The notes below the pieces were generated by a model. That model worked only from the letters and a program-made list of their open reading frames with translations. It made no database searches and had not been told where the DNA came from. Positions 34,951 through 43,354 of a stretch of 64,000 nucleotides of DNA are shown here, piece by piece. Location of the stretch: contig NZ_AKKE01000009.1 of NCBI RefSeq assembly GCF_000281975.1, positions 124,001-188,000 on the forward strand. Direction: 5' to 3'. Made by a program: the position numbers and the translations under genes. Source of the stretch: Novosphingobium sp. AP12. Its GTDB lineage: Bacteria > Pseudomonadota > Alphaproteobacteria > Sphingomonadales > Sphingomonadaceae. Positions within the stretch are counted from its first letter, which is position 1, and each line of letters starts with the position of its first letter.

Positions 34951-37284
34951 TCAGAAGTCGGCGGTGACGCTGAACACAGCGGTGCGCGGCGTGCCGATCC
35001 AGGCATAGTTGCCCGAGATGCCGCCGAGGTAGTCCTCGTCGGTCAGGTTGGTGATGTTGAGCGCGAACTGCAGCGACTTGAAGTGGTCGCTGAGCGCCTC
35101 GCCCTTCACCGCGACCGAGAGGTCGGTCAGGAAGTAGTTCTTCGACACCCACGAGTTGTCGGCATCGACGAAGCGGTTGCCGGTGTACTTGCCAGTGACG
35201 CCGAGGGTGACGGGGCCGTAGTTGTAGGTGCCCGAGAGCACCCACATGTGCTTGGGGATACCCGAAACACGGTTGCCTTCGGTCACTCCCTGTTCCGCGT
35301 CGAGTTCGGCATTGCCCGTGCCGCGATAGGTCGCGTCGATGTAGGTGTAGGCGCCGTAGAGGCTCAGGCCGTCGACCGGGCGGACGTTGGCGAGGATTTC
35401 GAAGCCCTCGCTATCGATGCCGCCGGCGTTGAAGAAGCGGCCGTCGCCTTCGCTGAGGTAGTCCGGGCCGGCCGAGGTGGAACTCGGCACGAAGATCACC
35501 TGGTTGGAGAACTTGCTCTTGAACCAGGTCGCCGAGGCATTGAAGATCGGGCTGGCGTAGCGCACGCCCGCTTCCCAGTTCTCGGCGGTCTCGGGCTTGA
35601 TGTCGGCGATGGCGTCGGCACTGTACTCGAGCAGGTTGTCGGTGAGCGCCTTGAAGTTCTCGGAATAGCCGCCGAACACGTCGAGACCGGCCAGCGGCTC
35701 AACCTTGACGCCGCCCGACCACAGCACCTTCGACTTCGACTTAGTCTTGAGGTTGTCGGTCTCGCCGAACAGGTCCTCGCGGTCGATGTGGTTGATGAAC
35801 TGCTTGCCGCCGATGTTGGCCGTCACCGGGCCGACGACGATCTGCTCCTCGACGTACCACTTGAAGGTGCTCTGCGGATACTTGCGGTCGTACTGCGTCC
35901 AGTAGGGATCGGCGTCGTAGGCGGGGCCGACGCGGGTGTCGGTGATGTGGTGCCAGTCGCGCCATTCGCGGCGGTGCGCGTCCTCGTACCACAGGCCGCC
36001 GCGCAGGGTGTTCTCGATCGAACCGAACTGCGCGTTCCACGCCGCATCGGCGGTGCCGCCAAGACGGTCCTTCCGGTAGTGGGTGTGACGATAGGACTGC
36101 TGCCACAGGAAGTTGGCGGTGGTGGCCGGATTGACCGCCTGGCCGGCAGCGTTGGTGGCGTAGTAGACCGGCGTGCCCGAGCCGGCGGGCAGGGTGGCCC
36201 ACCAGGCGGGCGTGCCCTTCACCGAACCGCCCGAGATCTCGCTCTGTGCGCCGGTGCCGTCCTGGATCACGTCGACGATGTAGGGCGGCGCCCAGTCACC
36301 GCGGCCGGCCATGTCGTGGTAGTAGATCGAGCCCTTGAGGTCGATCTGGTCGGCGATCGTGGTCTCCGCCTTCACGTAGCCGAAGAAGTTCTTGCGCTTG
36401 GTGTTCCACACCTGGCGGTAGTTCTGGTCGGCCGCCGGCACGCCGGTCCACACGCCGACCAGCGCGTCGGAATGGGGGCTCGCGGCGTACTGCTCGGGCG
36501 AATACATCTGGTCGTAGTTGCTCTCGAACGCGTCGTCGTAGCTGGCGTAGCCGCTTATCTTGACGGGCGTGTCGATGACGAACTTGGCCGAGAAGGTGTC
36601 ACGGTAGTTCTTCGCCGAACCTTCCATCCAGTCGGTGGCTTCCTGGTGCGCGTAGGAGACCCAGGCCTTGGCGACGCCGCCGATCAGGCCGGTGTCGACC
36701 CGGCCATAGTAGCGCCGAGCCTCGTAATCGCCGACCGAACCCTGGACGCGGACGTTCAACTCGTCCCTGGGGTCCGAGGTCACGAAGTTGATCGTACCGC
36801 CCAGCGCCTCGTTCGAGCGCGAGGCGATGTCGGCGGTGCCCTGGAACACCTCGACCGTGGCGATGTTGGCGCTGTCGACGAAGCGGCCGGCCTTCGAACC
36901 GCCGCCGTAGCCCGAGCCGCCGTTGGGCAGGCCGTCGATGGTCAGGCCGACCTGCTGGGTGTCGAGGTTGGTCTGGTAGCCGCGGATCGAATAGGTCGTC
37001 GACCAGTCGTCGAAGCCGTAGGCGTCGCCCTCGTTGACCTGCACGCCGGGCAGGGTGCCGATGAGGTCGATGGCGCTGGCGATCGGCGACTTGTCGTCGA
37101 GGAGCGTCACGTCGAGGGCGGCGTTGTTGTAAGTCGTACGCTGGCCGGTGACGACGATAGCGTCGGCCTCGCCTGCCGCATCAGCGGCGTCCGCCGCCTC
37201 GTCGGCAAAGGCGGGTGTGCTCGCTGCGATGGCGGCAAGGCTTGCGCCGAGGATGCAGAAGCTACGGATGGAAATGGTGCGCAT
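34951..37284 (-). CDS. TonB-dependent receptor of a probable phosphate-starvation operon
   Basis: 777 residues from the ATG at 37284, which begins a signal peptide (MRTISIRSFCILGASLAAIA...AFA) and has GGGGG 9 nt upstream. The frame is open 64 codons further 5', but that part crosses the promoter. TonB box-like EADAIVVTGQRT, then plug (IGTLPGVQVNEGDAYGFDD, VEVFQGTADIASRSNEALGG), then a barrel ending SVTADF. The C-terminal aromatic residue is typical of outer-membrane proteins. The substrate is not predictable from sequence. The Pho-box array upstream and phoD downstream suggest uptake of an organophosphate or other phosphate source. Confidence 0.93.
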   Translation of the reverse strand: MRTISIRSFCILGASLAAIAASTPAFADEAADAADAAGEADAIVVTGQRTTYNNAALDVTLLDDKSPIASAIDLIGTLPGVQVNEGDAYGFDDWSTTYSIRGYQTNLDTQQVGLTIDGLPNGGSGYGGGSKAGRFVDSANIATVEVFQGTADIASRSNEALGGTINFVTSDPRDELNVRVQGSVGDYEARRYYGRVDTGLIGGVAKAWVSYAHQEATDWMEGSAKNYRDTFSAKFVIDTPVKISGYASYDDAFESNYDQMYSPEQYAASPHSDALVGVWTGVPAADQNYRQVWNTKRKNFFGYVKAETTIADQIDLKGSIYYHDMAGRGDWAPPYIVDVIQDGTGAQSEISGGSVKGTPAWWATLPAGSGTPVYYATNAAGQAVNPATTANFLWQQSYRHTHYRKDRLGGTADAAWNAQFGSIENTLRGGLWYEDAHRREWRDWHHITDTRVGPAYDADPYWTQYDRKYPQSTFKWYVEEQIVVGPVTANIGGKQFINHIDREDLFGETDNLKTKSKSKVLWSGGVKVEPLAGLDVFGGYSENFKALTDNLLEYSADAIADIKPETAENWEAGVRYASPIFNASATWFKSKFSNQVIFVPSSTSAGPDYLSEGDGRFFNAGGIDSEGFEILANVRPVDGLSLYGAYTYIDATYRGTGNAELDAEQGVTEGNRVSGIPKHMWVLSGTYNYGPVTLGVTGKYTGNRFVDADNSWVSKNYFLTDLSVAVKGEALSDHFKSLQFALNITNLTDEDYLGGISGNYAWIGTPRTAVFSVTADF

Positions 37285-37340
37285 GGCTGAAACCCCCTGT
37301 GCCAGTTCGTTGTGCGACGCAGCATTTGGGCGTGTATTCT

Positions 37341-37411
37341 GACGCGGTGGAGACGGTTCCGGGACAGCTCGAGGACAGTTTATTGACAGGGTATCGACGG
37401 TATTGCGACGA
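37341..37411 (-). promoter_or_regulatory. Pho-box array: seven half-sites at exact 11-bp spacing
   Basis: On the minus strand, five-base cores start every 11 bp: TCGTC, CCGTC, CTGTC, CTGTC, CTGTC, CCGTC, GCGTC (plus-strand positions 37407, 37396, 37385, 37374, 37363, 37352, 37341). The central three, CTGTCAA, CTGTCCT and CTGTCCC, match the PhoB half-site CTGTCAT. The last core lies 57 nt before the TonB receptor start, and AGAATA right after it could serve as the -10. The 11-bp phase and orientation toward the receptor and phoD make this a strong PhoB site. Confidence 0.8.
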
Positions 37412-37557
37412 ACTCTGAGCAGTCCGTTCCAACGCATTGATCCGTTGCGTTTCAAAGGCAGTTGCGTGTCCGGCAAAAGACCGCCGGGGCAACGTCACAA
37501 ACGCGAAATCATCCGTGCATAGATCGCGGGCCGTGACCACCGATCAGTCGGACTGAA

Positions 37558-38748
37558 ATGCACGGACCTCTCAGGATTGCCATTCCGATACACAGCCTGG
37601 AGCCGGGCGGAGTCGAGCGCGTGGCGCTAGGCCTCGCGGCGCGTTGGCGCAACGCCAGCCATGAGGTGACGATCGTCCTCGGACGGTCGGGTGGCTCCAA
37701 TTTGTGCAGCGCACCAGCGCTCGACTACTGGAGTATCCCGAGCCGTCTCTCTACCAAGGGCTGGCGGACGCCGTGGATGATCCACAGTCTCTACAGCTAC
37801 CTCGTCGAGCGCCGGCCCGACGTGGTCTTCTTTCCCGGCAATACTTACGCGATCGTGGCGGCGGCTATGAAGGCGCTGCTGGGCCAGCATGCGCCGCCCA
37901 TGGTGCTCAAGGTCAGCAATGCGCTTCACCGGCCCGACATGGGGCAGCCGATGCGCACGGGCTACGGCGCTTGGCTGCGCGTGCAGGGGCGCCTGTTCGA
38001 TTCGATCGTCGCACTTTCCGAGCCCATGCGCCGCGAAGTCCGCGAGCGGATGCGGGCCGAGCCCCGGCAGGTGAGCGTCATCGCCAATCCGATACTCACG
38101 CGCCAGCGGCTGATCCAGCTCGGCCGGATCGAGCGGCGCCCGCCCTCGGCCTGGGGGATGCGCTACCTGGCGGCGGGGCGGCTCGTGCCCCAGAAGAATT
38201 TCCCGATGCTGCTCAAAGCCTTCGCAGGTTCGGCGCGGGGCGAGGACAGGCTGACCATCGCCGGCGAAGGCCCCGACCGTGCCCGCCTCGAAGCGCTGGG
38301 GCAGGGGCTGGGCATCGCGGGGCAAGTCCGCTTTGCCGGCCACGTCGCCAGCATCGACACGCTGCTTGCGCATAGCGACGCGCTGGTGCTCAGCTCCGAC
38401 TACGAGGGCTTGCCCGGTGTCGTCGTCGAGGCGCTGGCGGCGGGGCTGCCGATCCTCGCCACCGACTGCTGCGTCAGCATGGCCGGCCTCATCGACCAGG
38501 GCCGCACGGGCATCGTCGTCCCGCCGGGCTGCACCGACAGCTTCGCGAAAGGGCTCGCCGACCTGCGCCAGATGCGCGGCGATCCGGCGCGCGCCCGCGC
38601 CGTGGCAGCGATCTACGAGGTCGAGAGCGCCGCCGACCGCTACATCGACCTCATGCGCGACCTCACCCGCCGGCGCGACAGCAACCGCAGGGCAGGCCTC
38701 GCCCTCAGCACTTTCGGGCCCAGCGGTTCGCTGCGGCGGTTCCAGTAA
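37558..38748 (+). CDS. Family 4-type (GT-B) glycosyltransferase
   Basis: 396 residues with the two Rossmann domains of GT-B enzymes. The N-terminal domain has IPIHSLEPGGVERVALGLA. The C-terminal donor-binding domain has YLAAGRLVPQKNFPMLLKAF, LTIAGEGPDRARLEAL and the E-x7-E region DALVLSSDYEGLPGVVVEAL. It transfers a sugar from an activated donor, probably at the cytoplasmic face. It opens a four-gene plus-strand cluster (GT, membrane protein, DUF2141, GT) divergent from the Pho-box/TonB receptor unit. The donor and acceptor are not predictable. Confidence 0.9.
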   Translation: MHGPLRIAIPIHSLEPGGVERVALGLAARWRNASHEVTIVLGRSGGSNLCSAPALDYWSIPSRLSTKGWRTPWMIHSLYSYLVERRPDVVFFPGNTYAIVAAAMKALLGQHAPPMVLKVSNALHRPDMGQPMRTGYGAWLRVQGRLFDSIVALSEPMRREVRERMRAEPRQVSVIANPILTRQRLIQLGRIERRPPSAWGMRYLAAGRLVPQKNFPMLLKAFAGSARGEDRLTIAGEGPDRARLEALGQGLGIAGQVRFAGHVASIDTLLAHSDALVLSSDYEGLPGVVVEALAAGLPILATDCCVSMAGLIDQGRTGIVVPPGCTDSFAKGLADLRQMRGDPARARAVAAIYEVESAADRYIDLMRDLTRRRDSNRRAGLALSTFGPSGSLRRFQ

Positions 38749-38760
38749 TCCGGATCATTC

Positions 38761-39699
38761 ATGGAGACCTCCTTGCCATCATCTGCGGCACTCAGCGGCC
38801 TCGAACGGGTAGCGATCCAGCTGCACCCGCAGGACCGTTCGCATCGCGGACGCAACGCGGTGTTCTCGATCCTGCTTTCGCTCGCCGTCATCGCCGCCGT
38901 GGTCCACGAGACCAGCAGCATCGAGCTGCGCCGGCTTCCCGCGATGATCCCCAGGTCGCCTGCCTTCTGGCTGGTGTTCGCGGCGTCCTACCTCGTCACC
39001 CCGTTCAGCGAGTGGCTGATCTTCCGCAATCTCTGGGGCATCCCGGCGGCGGGCTTCTTCGCGCTGATCCGCAAGAAACTGTATAACGAACTGCTGCTGG
39101 GCTACCTCGGCGATGCCTATTTCTACACCTGGGCGCGCCGCCGCGTGGCGCTGGTCGCTGCCCCGTTTGGCGCGGTCAAGGACACCGCTATCCTTTCGGC
39201 GATGACCGGCAACGCGGTGACGGTGCTGCTGCTGGCAATCGTCCTGCCGCTGATGGGCAGCCATGCGCTGGGGATCGAGGGGCCGGTGCTGCTGCTATCG
39301 CTCGGCGTCATCCTGGCGATCTCGATCGGTGCCATGGCCTTCCGCCGCCGCGTCTTCAGTCTCCCGCGCGAGCAGCTCTGGATGATCGGGCGGATGCATC
39401 TGGCGCGCATCGTCATCTCGACGGTGCTGTCGGCGGTGCTCTGGAACTTCGTGCTGCCCGACGTCGCGCTGTCGTGGTGGTTCTACCTCGCGACGCTGCG
39501 TCTCCTGGTTTCGCGCCTGCCTTTGATCCCCAACAAGGACCTCCTCTTTGCCGGCATCACCGTGGTCGTGCTGGGCGAGGAACACGACATCGGGACGCTC
39601 ATGGCGCTGATGGCGGGCCTAATCCTCGCCACGCATCTGGTGCTCGGCGCCCTCATCGCCCTCCACGATCTCGCCAACAACCTGGATCGACGCACGTGA
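38761..39699 (+). CDS. Polytopic inner-membrane protein of the glycosyltransferase cluster
   Basis: 312 residues with roughly eight hydrophobic segments (e.g. AVFSILLSLAVIAAVV, WLVFAASYLVTPFSEWLIF, VTVLLLAIVLPLMGSH, LLLSLGVILAISIGAMAF, LMALMAGLILATHLVLGALI). There is a distant, unproven resemblance to the flippase-like LPG-synthase transmembrane family in layout and in the segment LRLLVSRLPLIPNKDLLFAG. It lies 12 nt downstream of the first glycosyltransferase and its stop overlaps the GTG start of the DUF2141 gene. It may move or handle the lipid-linked product of the cluster; this is an inference from context. Confidence 0.8.
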   Translation: METSLPSSAALSGLERVAIQLHPQDRSHRGRNAVFSILLSLAVIAAVVHETSSIELRRLPAMIPRSPAFWLVFAASYLVTPFSEWLIFRNLWGIPAAGFFALIRKKLYNELLLGYLGDAYFYTWARRRVALVAAPFGAVKDTAILSAMTGNAVTVLLLAIVLPLMGSHALGIEGPVLLLSLGVILAISIGAMAFRRRVFSLPREQLWMIGRMHLARIVISTVLSAVLWNFVLPDVALSWWFYLATLRLLVSRLPLIPNKDLLFAGITVVVLGEEHDIGTLMALMAGLILATHLVLGALIALHDLANNLDRRT

Positions 39700-40229
39700 T
39701 CTCCCTGGTTCCTGTTCTTTCACTCGTCACTGTCCTGCCTGTCGCCGCAAGCACGACGCCCGCCTCCACGCCCGACCTCGGCAAGGCGGAAGCCCGCTGT
39801 CGCCCGGCCGAGAGCGGCCCGTCCTTCGCGCTCGAGGTCAAAGGTCTCAAGGACCGCGCCGGCAAGCTCAAGCTTGAAGTCTACCCGGCGAACGACAAGG
39901 ACTTCCTCGCCGACGACAACGTGCTCATCAGCGAGGATAAGACCTTCCGCCGCGTCGAGGTGGACGTCCCGGCCAGCGGCCCCGTTCGCCTTTGCGTTCG
40001 CGTGCCCGAGCCCGGCAGGTACGCCGTCAGCCTGCTCCACGACCGCGACGAGAACCGCAAGTTCGGGTGGAAGATCGACGGCATCGGCTTCGCGGGCAAC
40101 CCCAGACTAGGTTTCAACAAGCCGCGCGCCGATCGCGCCGCCGCGACGGCGCAAAGTCGCCCGACACCGCTTTCGATCGTGCTCAACTACCGCAGGGGCC
40201 TCGGCGTGGCCCCGCTCGCATCGAGGTGA
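39696..40229 (+). CDS. DUF2141 exported protein
   Basis: 177 residues from the GTG at 39696, which overlaps the preceding stop (GTGA). A signal peptide (VISLVPVLSLVTVLPVAAST) is followed by a DUF2141 beta-sandwich domain: LEVKGLKDRAGKLKLEVYPA near residue 47, VRLCVRVPEPGRYAVSLLHD and RDENRKFGWKIDGIGFAGNP, a pattern typical of the family. DUF2141 proteins are periplasmic or outer-membrane associated and of unknown function. Here it is coupled translationally to a membrane protein and sits 7 nt before a second glycosyltransferase. Confidence 0.88.
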   Translation: MISLVPVLSLVTVLPVAASTTPASTPDLGKAEARCRPAESGPSFALEVKGLKDRAGKLKLEVYPANDKDFLADDNVLISEDKTFRRVEVDVPASGPVRLCVRVPEPGRYAVSLLHDRDENRKFGWKIDGIGFAGNPRLGFNKPRADRAAATAQSRPTPLSIVLNYRRGLGVAPLASR

Positions 40230-40236
40230 TGACGTC

Positions 40237-41388
40237 ATGAAGATCGTCGATGTCTGCGCCTTCTACACGCCCTACGGCGGCGGCGTGCGTACCTATGTCG
40301 AGCAGAAGCTGCGCATCGGCGCGGCGCTGGGCCACGAGATCGTCATCGTCGCGCCCGGCGACGAGGACGCCGTGATCGAGCGCGGACCGGCCGCGCGCAT
40401 CATCACCTTGAAGAACCCGCGCTTCCCGCTCGACCGCAAGTACTGGTACTTCGCCTCGGCCGCGCAGCTTCACGACACGCTCGACGCACTGGCGCCCGAC
40501 TATGTCGAGGCAACCTCGCCCTGGCGCAGCGCGGGCCTCGTCGCGGACTGGCAGGGCAGCGCGCCGCGCAGCCTCATCATGCACGCCGACCCGCTTTCCG
40601 CCTATGCCTACCGCTGGTTCGGCAACGTCTTCTCGCAGCGCACGATCGACTGGCAGTTCTCGGTCTACTGGGACCACCTGCGCCGCCACGCCGCCCGCTT
40701 CGACCATGTCGTCTGCGCCAACCCCGACCTCTCGCGACGACTGGCGGAGGGCGGGGTGCCGCGTACCGTTTCGATCCCGATGGGCGTCCAGCCCGGCCGC
40801 TTCTCGCCGCAGAACCGCGACCGGGCCTTGCGCGCCCAGCTTCTCGCCGACTGCGACCTGCCCGAGAGCGCCAGCCTGCTGCTGGGCGTCGGGCGCCTCG
40901 CCGCCGAGAAGCGCTGGCCGCTGGTGATCGACGCGGTGAACGCCGCCTCGCAGGAGCGACCCATCGGCCTCGTCGTCTTCGGCGAAGGCCGAGAGCGGCG
41001 CGTGGTCGTCAAGCACATCGCGGGCAATCCGCACGTCCGCCTGTTCACGCCGGAGCGCAACGGCGACATGTTCGCCCGCATCCTTGCCAGCGCCGACGCC
41101 CTGATCCACGGCAGCGAGGCCGAGACTTTCTGCATGGCCGCCGCCGAGGCGCGCGCCAGCGGCATCCCGGTGATCGTGCCCGACGAAGGCGGCGCGGCCG
41201 ACCATGCCTCGGGCGGGGCAGGGACCACTTACGCCGCCCGCGATCCCGCCGCCGCCGCGCGCGCGATCCTCACTGTTCTGGGCCGCCCTGCACACCAGGC
41301 TTGCCACGCCCGCACCAGCACCGAGCATTTCGCCGAACTCTTCGCCCTTTACGAGTGCAGCCATGCCAAGAGGCGGCGCGCAGCCTGA
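40237..41388 (+). CDS. Family 4-type (GT-B) glycosyltransferase, second of cluster
   Basis: 383 residues, GT-B fold. The N-terminal FYTPYGGGVRTYVEQKL is the acceptor-domain glycine loop. The C-terminal domain has LLGVGRLAAEKRWPLVIDAV, LVVFGEGRERRVVV and the E-x7-E region DALIHGSEAETFCMAAAEA. It resembles mannosyl- or glucosyltransferases acting on lipids. It ends the four-gene cluster and starts 7 nt after the DUF2141 stop. With the first glycosyltransferase it could build a two-sugar head group; substrates are unknown. Confidence 0.9.
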   Translation: MKIVDVCAFYTPYGGGVRTYVEQKLRIGAALGHEIVIVAPGDEDAVIERGPAARIITLKNPRFPLDRKYWYFASAAQLHDTLDALAPDYVEATSPWRSAGLVADWQGSAPRSLIMHADPLSAYAYRWFGNVFSQRTIDWQFSVYWDHLRRHAARFDHVVCANPDLSRRLAEGGVPRTVSIPMGVQPGRFSPQNRDRALRAQLLADCDLPESASLLLGVGRLAAEKRWPLVIDAVNAASQERPIGLVVFGEGRERRVVVKHIAGNPHVRLFTPERNGDMFARILASADALIHGSEAETFCMAAAEARASGIPVIVPDEGGAADHASGGAGTTYAARDPAAAARAILTVLGRPAHQACHARTSTEHFAELFALYECSHAKRRRAA

Positions 41389-41474
41389 ATTAGCTCCAAA
41401 AGGGCGGTTCCGGGGGTTGCGCCTGCCGCCGCCCGTCCCCTAGGGTTCCTTGGTCCCACCCATGGAGTGACGTT

Positions 41475-43106
41475 TTGGAAACAGTCTCGATCGTTCTTTT
41501 CCTCCTGCTGGCCGTCGTCGTCAGCGGAGCCGTTGCCAGGATGCTGCCTTTCTCGATACCTACGCCGTTGGTGCAGATCCTGCTGGGCGCCGGTATCGGC
41601 CTGTCCACCTCGCACCGGGTCGAACTTGATCCCGAACTGTTCCTCTTCCTCTTCCTTCCGCCGCTGCTATTCCTCGACGGCTGGCGCATTCCCAAGGACG
41701 AACTGCTCAAGGACGCTTCCACCGTGGTGGAACTGGCGCTGGGGCTGGTGCTCATCACGGTCGTTGGAATGGGCTTCTTCATCCACTGGATGATCCCGGC
41801 CATGCCTCTGGCGGTCGCCTTCGCGCTGGCGGCCGTGGTCTCGCCGACCGACCCGATCGCGGTTTCGGCCATCGCCGCGCGCGTGCCGATCCCCAAGCGC
41901 ATGATGCACATTCTGGAGGGGGAGTCGCTTCTCAACGACGCGTCAGGCCTGGTCTGCCTGCGCTTCGCCGTCGCCGCCGCACTCACCGGGACGTTCTCGG
42001 CCGGAGATGCTGCCCTGAACTTTGCCTGGGTCGCGCTCGGCGGACTGGCGATCGGCGTAGCGGTCACCATCGCCGCCACCCGTGCCAAAGCCTGGGTCAC
42101 GAAGCGCTGGGGCGAGGATACCGGCTCGCAGATCCTCGTCAGCCTGCTGATTCCCTTCGGCTCGTACCTCATGGCCGAACACCTGCACGCCTCGGGCATC
42201 CTCGCGGCGGTGAGCGCGGGCGTGACGATGACTTATGCGGAAATCTCGCGGCAGGCGATGGCGGTCACCCGAATGCGCCGCAATTCGGTGTGGGACACGA
42301 TCCAATTCACGCTCAACGGCATCATCTTCGTGCTGCTGGGCGAGCAGCTACCAGGAATCCTCACCAGTGCGCGGCAGACGGTGGCGCTGACCGGCCACAC
42401 CGGGCCGGGGTGGCTGGCTCTCTACGTCCTCGCCATCGTGGCCGGGCTGGCGGGCCTCCGCTTCGCCTGGGTCTGGGCTTCCCTCAAGCTGACGATCCTG
42501 CGCAACACCAAGCGCGGGGAGGGCGTGCAGAGCCCGGACTGGCGCCTGATCGCGGCGACCTCCGTCGCGGGGGTGCGCGGTGCCATCACGTTGGCGGGTG
42601 TGCTGACGCTGCCACTGGTGCTGAACGACGGCACCCCGTTTCCCGCGCGGGACCTAGCGATCTTCCTCGCGGCAGGGGTCATCGTGGTCTCGCTGGTGCT
42701 GGCGAGCATCGCCTTGCCCATACTGCTCAAGGGGCTGACCTTGCCTCCCGAACCGGTCAAGCATGCCGAGGAAGCAGGCGCCCGGGTCGTCACCGCCGAA
42801 GCCGCGATCCAGGCAATCGAGCGCCACCAGCACGCACTCGCCGCCGACCGGGTGGAGGCGGACATCTACGCCGAGGCGGGCGGGCAGGTGATGAACCTCT
42901 ACCGCGAGCGGGTCGAGGGCCTCAGCGGCCGCCAGTCCGCCGAAACGCGCGCCGGCGACAAGCTCCTGCGCGAATTCCGTCTCGTCGGGGTAAGGGCCGA
43001 GCGCAAGGCGCTTGCCCGCCTCGTCCGAGGGCGCGACATCAGCAGCGAGACGGCTCGCAAGCTGACCCGCGAGTTGGACCTGTCGGAAGCCCGCTATCTG
43101 GGGTGA
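41475..43106 (+). CDS. CPA1-family Na+(K+)/H+ antiporter
   Basis: 543 residues from a TTG at 41475, supported by GGAG about 8 nt upstream; the nearby ATG at 41462 runs straight into a stop. About 12 membrane segments (residues ~1-415) carry CPA1 signatures: PELFLFLFLPPLLFLDGW, ALAAVVSPTDPIAVSAIA, ILEGESLLNDASGLV (the ND of the ion site) and SVAGVRGAITLAGVL. A soluble C-terminal tail of ~120 residues follows. It exchanges monovalent cations for protons across the inner membrane, for pH and salt homeostasis. It appears to be a single-gene unit. A weak hairpin (43107-43127) follows its stop. Confidence 0.93.
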   Translation: METVSIVLFLLLAVVVSGAVARMLPFSIPTPLVQILLGAGIGLSTSHRVELDPELFLFLFLPPLLFLDGWRIPKDELLKDASTVVELALGLVLITVVGMGFFIHWMIPAMPLAVAFALAAVVSPTDPIAVSAIAARVPIPKRMMHILEGESLLNDASGLVCLRFAVAAALTGTFSAGDAALNFAWVALGGLAIGVAVTIAATRAKAWVTKRWGEDTGSQILVSLLIPFGSYLMAEHLHASGILAAVSAGVTMTYAEISRQAMAVTRMRRNSVWDTIQFTLNGIIFVLLGEQLPGILTSARQTVALTGHTGPGWLALYVLAIVAGLAGLRFAWVWASLKLTILRNTKRGEGVQSPDWRLIAATSVAGVRGAITLAGVLTLPLVLNDGTPFPARDLAIFLAAGVIVVSLVLASIALPILLKGLTLPPEPVKHAEEAGARVVTAEAAIQAIERHQHALAADRVEADIYAEAGGQVMNLYRERVEGLSGRQSAETRAGDKLLREFRLVGVRAERKALARLVRGRDISSETARKLTRELDLSEARYLG

Positions 43107-43195
43107 GCAGGCTGAGGGCCGGCCTGCACAATCCCGAAATCACTTGCGCTATCGTCCATAAGTTTTTGAGATAGATGGATTTAGGCGCCAGGAAC

Positions 43196-43351
43196 TCAGC
43201 CCGCCTTCTTGGCCTTGTGCTCGGCCAGGAGCTTGTCCAACTCGGCGATCCTCAGCCGTTCGGGCGTGCCTTTGGCGAGGCCCTTGAGGCGGCAGGCGGC
43301 CCAAAGGCTCTTCCGCTCGGATTCCAGCGCTTTCAGGTAAAGGTCAGCCAT
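43196..43351 (-). CDS. 51-residue basic helical protein downstream of rsgA
   Basis: An ATG at 43351 opens a 51-residue frame: it begins MADLYLKALESERKSLWAA and ends LLAEHKAKKAG, with a Lys/Arg-rich, Leu-heptad-like composition that suggests one or two helices. It starts 4 nt after the rsgA stop, so translation is probably coupled. I do not recognise a family. Its codon usage is typical of the neighbouring genes. It is shorter than common gene-calling cutoffs and may be missing from automatic annotation. Confidence 0.7.
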   Translation of the reverse strand: MADLYLKALESERKSLWAACRLKGLAKGTPERLRIAELDKLLAEHKAKKAG

Positions 43352-43354
43352 TCG

